This document shows, in pieces, positions 1 to 2,973 of a stretch of 6,214 nucleotides of DNA (position 1 is the stretch's first letter; every line of letters begins with the position of its first letter). A program made the translations under genes and the position numbers. The DNA lies in NCBI GenBank assembly GCA_017646305.1, contig JAGCMR010000150.1, positions 1 to 6,214 on the forward strand, read 5' to 3'. Under the pieces are notes generated by a model that was not told the origin of the DNA, made no database searches, and was given only the letters and a program-made list of their open reading frames with translations. This DNA is from Spirochaetaceae bacterium (lineage in GTDB: Bacteria > Spirochaetota > Spirochaetia > Treponematales > Treponemataceae).

Positions 1-87
1 TTGGTAATCTTGAACAAGGGAGTGGTTGATCGCCAGTCCGTTGGTGCTCTGCCTAAGGATAAGCTGGAAGCCTTCTTAAAGGGCTAA
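1..87 (+). CDS. trxA: Thioredoxin, C-terminal 28 residues (5' end outside window)
   Basis: Reading from base 1 gives an open frame ending in TAA at 85-87. The peptide begins LVILNKGVVDRQSVGALPKD and ends KLEAFLKG. This matches the last beta-hairpin and C-terminal helix of thioredoxins (a hydrophobic strand, then K-x-G, a D-R-x-x-G-A turn, and a final L-x-x-x-L helix). The CxxC active site and the cis-proline lie upstream of the window, so activity cannot be judged. Thioredoxin is the small cytoplasmic dithiol reductase that keeps protein thiols reduced. The gene converges on the Crp/Fnr regulator gene, and the two coding ends overlap by 12 bp (76-87). A thioredoxin-like fold in another protein cannot be excluded from so short a piece. 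Confidence 0.82.
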   Translation: MVILNKGVVDRQSVGALPKDKLEAFLKG

Positions 88-750
88 TTCCCTAAGCTTG
101 TTCCGGTCTATAATCTTTAGACCTCCTCGGGAGGTTTCCACAATGCCCTCGGCTGCAAAGTACTTGATCATTCTGGAAACAACCTCCCGAGCTGAACCCA
201 TGTAGCGGGCTATCTGCTCATGGGTCATTTTTATTGAATCCTGTCCTGTTTTTGTTATTTCATCCCACAAAAAAATTGCCAGTCGCTTGTCAAAGCTCAT
301 AAAAAGAATCTGCTGCATTACCCACATTACATCAGAAAATCGAGAAACGGCTGTTTCCAGAGCAAAGTTCTTCATGGAAAGATTTCTTGCTGCCATGTCG
401 GCAAAGATTCCGCCGGCAATGAGGTAGCAGGTGCTTTCTTCTTCTGCATCGATTGTCACGTCAAAGGTTATAGCTTCTAGAACGCAGGAGGCGGAGAGCA
501 TGCAAATATCGCCAGGAAAGAGGCGGTATAAGGTGATTTCCCGTCCCTGCTCTGGTTGTAGGTACACCCGCAGGCAACCAGAGCTTACTACAATGGCACC
601 AGTGCAGTGGTTACCGTTATGGATGAGATTTCCCTGTTCATATGTTTGAATACTGGTATTTTGGCACAGAAGCTCTTTGTCCCTGCTATCCAAGTCTTTC
701 CAGAAGGGAAAAATTTCATTGAAATGGTTTTCACATTGGTGCTGATCCAT
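76..750 (-). CDS. Crp/Fnr-family transcriptional regulator, cysteine-rich sensor domain
   Basis: This is a 224-residue cytoplasmic DNA-binding regulator of normal length for the family. Residues about 10-115 form the cyclic-nucleotide-binding-like beta-barrel, with the typical turn ending LFPGD (77-81). Residues about 125-155 form the long dimerisation helix. Residues about 155-224 form the winged helix-turn-helix, with THEQIARYMG (176-185) followed by recognition helix SAREVVSRM (186-194). The recognition helix carries E189, S192 and R193, the E-x-x-S-R pattern of FNR rather than the R-E-x-x-x-R pattern of CRP, so an FNR-like half-site (TTGA type) is expected. There is no N-terminal CxxC iron-sulphur motif as in E. 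coli FNR. Instead seven cysteines (6, 29, 49, 59, 83, 89, 108) all lie in the sensor half, including C83-x5-C89 in CMLSASC. From memory, this subfamily (with DVMWVMQQILFMSFDKR) is common in Firmicutes and spirochaetes next to thioredoxin genes. The effector is unknown; redox or thiol sensing is inference. The ATG at 748-750 is fixed by an AGGAGG ribosome site five bases upstream. Confidence 0.92.
   Translation of the reverse strand: MDQHQCENHFNEIFPFWKDLDSRDKELLCQNTSIQTYEQGNLIHNGNHCTGAIVVSSGCLRVYLQPEQGREITLYRLFPGDICMLSASCVLEAITFDVTIDAEEESTCYLIAGGIFADMAARNLSMKNFALETAVSRFSDVMWVMQQILFMSFDKRLAIFLWDEITKTGQDSIKMTHEQIARYMGSAREVVSRMIKYFAAEGIVETSRGGLKIIDRNKLRELAL
119..137. repeat. Short hairpin inside the Crp/Fnr 3' coding end; weak candidate terminator for thioredoxin
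   Basis: ACCTCC (121-126), loop TCG, GGAGGT (130-135), extended by a G-T and an A-T pair to 119-137, forms a GC-rich stem 31 bases past the thioredoxin stop codon. Only three T residues follow on the plus strand, so it is a poor rho-independent terminator. It lies within the coding sequence for the SRGGLK part of the regulator and may simply reflect codon content. Confidence 0.3.
127..190. repeat. Imperfect 13-bp inverted repeat within the Crp/Fnr gene
   Basis: The arm at 127-139 (TCGGGAGGTTTCC) is complementary to 175-190 (GGAAACAACCTCCCGA) apart from a three-base bulge. The arms encode the E-T-S-R-G segment and the R-E-V-V-S recognition helix. The 127-139 arm also takes part in the 119-137 hairpin, so the two folds exclude each other in RNA. 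Confidence 0.45.
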
Positions 751-755
751 TAAAG

Positions 756-761
756 CCTCCT
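756..761 (-). promoter_or_regulatory. Ribosome binding site of the Crp/Fnr gene
   Basis: The plus strand reads CCTCCT, so the minus strand carries a full AGGAGG five bases before the ATG at 748-750. It fixes the start codon and shows that this organism uses standard Shine-Dalgarno initiation, in contrast to the neighbouring deaminase gene. Confidence 0.85.
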
Positions 762-780
762 GCTTTGGATTTATTCTTGT

Positions 781-809
781 TTGACAAAGCCTTGTTCTTG
801 AATTAGTAT
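781..809 (+). promoter_or_regulatory. Sigma-70 promoter of the dCMP deaminase gene (leaderless geometry)
   Basis: A perfect -35 TTGACA (781-786), a 17-bp spacer and a -10 TAGTAT (804-809, four of six consensus bases) make a good vegetative promoter. Six bases separate the -10 from the ATG at 816, so transcription should start at or within a base or two of the start codon. TATAAA at 807-812 could serve as the -10 instead, but its 20-bp spacing from TTGACA is poor. Confidence 0.65.
784..795. promoter_or_regulatory. Candidate small operator, ACAA-N4-TTGT
   Basis: ACAAAGCCTTGT is an inverted repeat in which 10 of 12 positions are symmetric. It overlaps the -35 and spacer of the deaminase promoter and lies in the predicted 5' leader of the divergent Crp/Fnr gene. 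A Crp/Fnr dimer typically binds a symmetric site of this size, so autoregulation is possible. The half-sites are not the classic TTGAT/ATCAA, and a repeat this short can occur by chance. Confidence 0.2.
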
Positions 810-810
810 A
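805..810 (-). promoter_or_regulatory. Candidate -10 element for the Crp/Fnr gene
   Basis: The minus strand reads TATACT (five of six consensus bases), which would start transcription near 798 and give a leader of about 48 bases containing the AGGAGG site. No good -35 is visible at 16-18 bp (the 17-bp position reads TACATT), so the promoter would be weak or need an activator. It uses the same base pairs as the plus-strand TAGTAT at 804-809. Confidence 0.35.
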
Positions 811-815
811 AAGGT

Positions 816-1313
816 ATGTCGGAAGAGAATGTACCTTATACTCGTCCCCACTGGGACAATTATTTTATGGAAATCTGCGACACGGTGGCCAAGCGGGCTA
901 CCTGTGGTCGTGGCCGTTCTGGTTGCGTCATTGCCAAGGATAACCGCATTCTTGTAACTGGTTATGTAGGATCTCCAGCAGGGCTCCCTCATTGTGATGA
1001 TGTGGGCCATCAATTAAAGCAAATGATTCACGAAGATGGATCTGTAACACAGCATTGTGTTCGGACTGTTCATGCAGAACAAAATGCTATCTGTCAGGCT
1101 GCAAAAAATGGTATTTCCATTGAGGGAGCCACCCTTTATTGCAGAATGACTCCCTGTAGAACCTGTACTATGTTGATTATTAACTGTGGTATCAAGCGGG
1201 TAGTGTGCCAGCGAAAATACCACGACAGTGCTGACTCTCTGTCAATGTTTGCTCAAGCAGGGGTAGAAATTATCCACCTGCTGGACGAAGTACAACAATA
1301 CGAAAAGGGATAG
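816..1313 (+). CDS. Deoxycytidylate (dCMP) deaminase
   Basis: A 165-residue zinc-dependent cytidine deaminase-fold enzyme that most likely converts dCMP to dUMP, the substrate for thymidylate synthesis, in the cytoplasm. The catalytic set is complete. HAE (86-88) supplies zinc ligand H86 and proton shuttle E88, and PCRTC (113-117) supplies zinc ligands C114 and C117. The N-terminal RPHWDNYFM (10-18), the VAKRATCGR stretch, GYVGSPAGLPHCDDVGH (49-65) and CVRTVHAEQNAI (81-92) are typical of dCMP deaminase and the related ComEB family rather than of cytidine or tRNA-adenosine deaminases. C30, C60, H65 and C81 sit where the phage T4-type enzymes bind a second, structural zinc, but that role is inferred. 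The ATG at 816 is the only possible start, because TAG at 804-806 closes the frame upstream and the conserved N-terminus follows at once. No properly spaced ribosome site exists; AAAGG sits one base from the ATG. The end lies two bases from the end of convergent thrC. Confidence 0.93.
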   Translation: MSEENVPYTRPHWDNYFMEICDTVAKRATCGRGRSGCVIAKDNRILVTGYVGSPAGLPHCDDVGHQLKQMIHEDGSVTQHCVRTVHAEQNAICQAAKNGISIEGATLYCRMTPCRTCTMLIINCGIKRVVCQRKYHDSADSLSMFAQAGVEIIHLLDEVQQYEKG

Positions 1314-1315
1314 TA

Positions 1316-2728
1316 TTACAGATTTTCCATTAGCCACTGACGGAAGCTGTCGTAATCGGCAGTCATGGGCTGGGAAAGGTCTGGGAGACGGAGTACACGT
1401 TCTAGACGGTCTGGAAGAGGTGGCTCTCGTCCCACTGCATCTGCTACGATGTCGCCGAATTTTGAGGGGTGAGCTGTTTCCAGTACTAAACCGATGGCTT
1501 CTCTATCTAAGACTCGTTGTGACCAGCTGGGCAAGCTAGGAGTAAGTCCAGGCTGGGTGTAGTCCCCGGTAATTCCATCTACAAGGCGACTCATAGCACC
1601 TCGGCGGATGTCGTCCCAAGCTTGCCATGCAACTGCTCCGTGGGGATCGATGATGTATCCAGTGCGACGGTGACAGCTGCGAATGGCCTCCATGGTTCCT
1701 GTGTCGTCAAGCCAATAGGAAGCCATATTCTGACGAATTTCATCGAGGGTGAACATGGCCTTCATTCTTTCGTAGTTGCTAGGAGCTCCTACGTCCATGG
1801 CATTGGAAAGGGTTGCGACAGAAGGTCGTGCTTGGTATTCACCAGTGGCAATCCAGTCTGGAATGGTTCGGTTGGAATTAGTTGCTGCTACAAATCCCTG
1901 AATGGGAGCTCCCATCTTTTGAGCCATAAGACCAGAGGTAAGGTTTCCAAAGTTACCAGAAGGAACAACACAGATAATGGCTGGATTGTCAATCTTGTTA
2001 TCTCGTGGACTACGATGACGAATCACCAATGAGGCATAGGTATAGTAAAAGCTTTGGGGTAAAAGTCGAGAAATGTTGATGGAGTTTGCAGAGGAAAGGC
2101 GGAACTTTTCTCGTAGCTGGGCATCTGTAAAGGCTGTTTTTACCAGCTTTTGACAATCATCAAATGTTCCTGCCACTCGTAAAGCTCGTACATTTCCTGT
2201 AAATGTAGAAAGCTGCTTTTCCTGTAAAGGACTGATTTTTCCTTCTGGGTACAAGATGGTAACATCGAGACCAGGCACATTGTGGAAGGCACTTCCTACG
2301 GCACTACCAGTGTCTCCAGAGGTAGCTACGAGGATGTGCAGAGGCTGATCCTCTCCTCGATTAAAATATGACATAGCACGAGCCATAAAGCGGGCACCAA
2401 AGTCCTTAAAGGCACAGGTGGGACCGTGAAACAGCTCTAAAACATAGGATTGAGGATCCAAGGGAACGACTTGAGCATTAAAGGGATATGCATCCATGAT
2501 GATTTCCTGCAGGTCTCGTTCTGGAATCTCTCCCTCCACAAAGGGTTTAATGGACTCATAGGCTATATCCCGAAAGGATGGCTCACTTGTTTTATTCAAA
2601 ATGCTAGAGGGAAGACTTGGTATTTCCACTGGCATATAAAGCCCACCAGTGGCAGCATTCATGCCGTTTACAACAGCAGTCTTAAAATCAACCTTAACAG
2701 AAGCATCCCTTGTATCTGTATAAATCAT
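1316..2728 (-). CDS. thrC: Threonine synthase
   Basis: A 470-residue pyridoxal-phosphate (PLP) enzyme that converts O-phosphohomoserine to threonine, the last step of threonine synthesis, in the cytoplasm. The N-terminus MIYTDTRD followed by the GMNAATGGLYMP stretch is the ThrC entry domain. FHGPTCAFKDF (100-110) carries the PLP Schiff-base lysine K108. ATSGDTGSA (135-143) and SGNFGN (257-262) are the substrate and PLP phosphate-binding loops. The length is close to that of the E. coli-type enzyme (about 430), with a modestly longer body. I place the start at the ATG at 2726-2728 because AAGG lies eight bases upstream and the peptide then begins exactly where ThrC proteins do. A longer frame opening with GTG at 2785 would add 19 hydrophobic residues, but it starts at the predicted transcription start and has no ribosome site. 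The gene is alone: no thrA or thrB is visible. It ends two bases from the deaminase stop with no terminator between them. Confidence 0.95.
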   Translation of the reverse strand: MIYTDTRDASVKVDFKTAVVNGMNAATGGLYMPVEIPSLPSSILNKTSEPSFRDIAYESIKPFVEGEIPERDLQEIIMDAYPFNAQVVPLDPQSYVLELFHGPTCAFKDFGARFMARAMSYFNRGEDQPLHILVATSGDTGSAVGSAFHNVPGLDVTILYPEGKISPLQEKQLSTFTGNVRALRVAGTFDDCQKLVKTAFTDAQLREKFRLSSANSINISRLLPQSFYYTYASLVIRHRSPRDNKIDNPAIICVVPSGNFGNLTSGLMAQKMGAPIQGFVAATNSNRTIPDWIATGEYQARPSVATLSNAMDVGAPSNYERMKAMFTLDEIRQNMASYWLDDTGTMEAIRSCHRRTGYIIDPHGAVAWQAWDDIRRGAMSRLVDGITGDYTQPGLTPSLPSWSQRVLDREAIGLVLETAHPSKFGDIVADAVGREPPLPDRLERVLRLPDLSQPMTADYDSFRQWLMENL

Positions 2729-2736
2729 TCTTTGTA

Positions 2737-2740
2737 CCTT
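2737..2740 (-). promoter_or_regulatory. Ribosome binding site of thrC
   Basis: The minus strand reads AAGG eight bases before the ATG at 2726-2728. This supports that start over the upstream in-frame GTG at 2785. Confidence 0.65.
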
Positions 2741-2788
2741 AATTAAGAAAAAATAGACTTTTACTAAAAAATTAGAAAAAAGCACTGT

Positions 2789-2817
2789 ATTATATCATAT
2801 CAGAATATAAGAGACAA
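2789..2817 (-). promoter_or_regulatory. Sigma-70 promoter of thrC with extended -10
   Basis: On the minus strand, TTGTCT (2817-2812) is followed by a 17-bp spacer and a perfect TATAAT (2794-2789), preceded by TGA, an extended -10. Transcription should start near 2782 and give a T-rich leader of about 54 bases. No threonine-rich leader peptide or attenuator hairpin is visible in that leader. Confidence 0.75.
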
Positions 2818-2896
2818 GGTGAAGAATCCTCCTGTCTATAATTTTTTATGGATTTGTAACCATATAGTCTCTAGTTTTTTTTGCTCTAAATCAGTA

Positions 2897-2911
2897 AAAT
2901 ACACTGTATTT
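2897..2911. promoter_or_regulatory. Palindrome AAATAC-N3-GTATTT upstream of uvrA
   Basis: Perfect six-base arms with a three-base centre ACT lie 62 bases before the uvrA start and overlap the second CACTGTATT repeat. It is a candidate operator by symmetry alone; the AT-rich setting raises the chance of coincidence. Confidence 0.3.
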
Positions 2912-2930
2912 ATGTATATGCTATTTACTT

Positions 2931-2949
2931 TCAACAGGTCTTCTGTTGA
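2931..2949. promoter_or_regulatory. Palindrome TCAACAG-N5-CTGTTGA just ahead of uvrA
   Basis: Seven-base perfect arms surround the loop GTCTT (2938-2942), and the structure ends 24 bases before the uvrA ATG. As DNA it has the size and symmetry of a repressor operator. As RNA it forms a seven-pair stem followed by GTTATTTTTAT, a weak terminator-like or attenuator-like shape. Either reading would place control directly on uvrA, but no known regulator motif is matched. Confidence 0.45.
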
Positions 2950-2960
2950 GTTATTTTTAT

Positions 2961-2964
2961 GGAG
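2961..2964 (+). promoter_or_regulatory. Ribosome binding site of uvrA
   Basis: GGAG is followed by a nine-base spacer and the ATG at 2974. It overlaps an in-frame upstream ATG at 2959, which itself has no comparable site, so it decides the start in favour of 2974. Confidence 0.7.
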
Positions 2965-2973
2965 CAATTCATT

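Larger units (their letters stand above)
2729..2973. other. Divergent thrC-uvrA regulatory region
   Basis: This AT-rich gap holds the thrC promoter on its left and must hold the uvrA promoter on its right. Plus-strand -10 candidates are TATAAT at 2837-2842 and TAAAAT at 2895-2900, neither with a convincing -35. A nine-base direct repeat CACTGTATT occurs at 2783-2791 (overlapping the thrC -10) and 2902-2910. No Bacillus-type GAAC-N4-GTTC, E. coli-type CTGT-N8-ACAG or Leptospira-type LexA box was found. A run of eight T (2875-2882) has no stem before it, so I do not call a terminator. No small gene is supported. Confidence 0.6.

Noticed and set aside
1622..2032. Open frame of about 136 codons opposite thrC
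   Set aside because: It lies wholly antisense to conserved threonine synthase sequence and encodes nothing recognisable.
2729..2785. GTG start at 2785 extending threonine synthase by 19 residues
   Set aside because: It sits at the predicted transcription start of the TATAAT promoter, has no ribosome site, and the added hydrophobic residues do not belong to ThrC.
2828..2833. AGGAGG on the minus strand, as if a small gene or leader peptide followed
   Set aside because: The only start nearby is a TTG giving a five-codon frame, and the site lies upstream of the thrC promoter, so it would not be in that transcript.
2843..2882. Possible terminator between thrC and uvrA (ATGG/CCAT stem and T8 run)
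   Set aside because: The stem is only four pairs and is separated from the T run, and the flanking genes diverge, so no terminator is expected.
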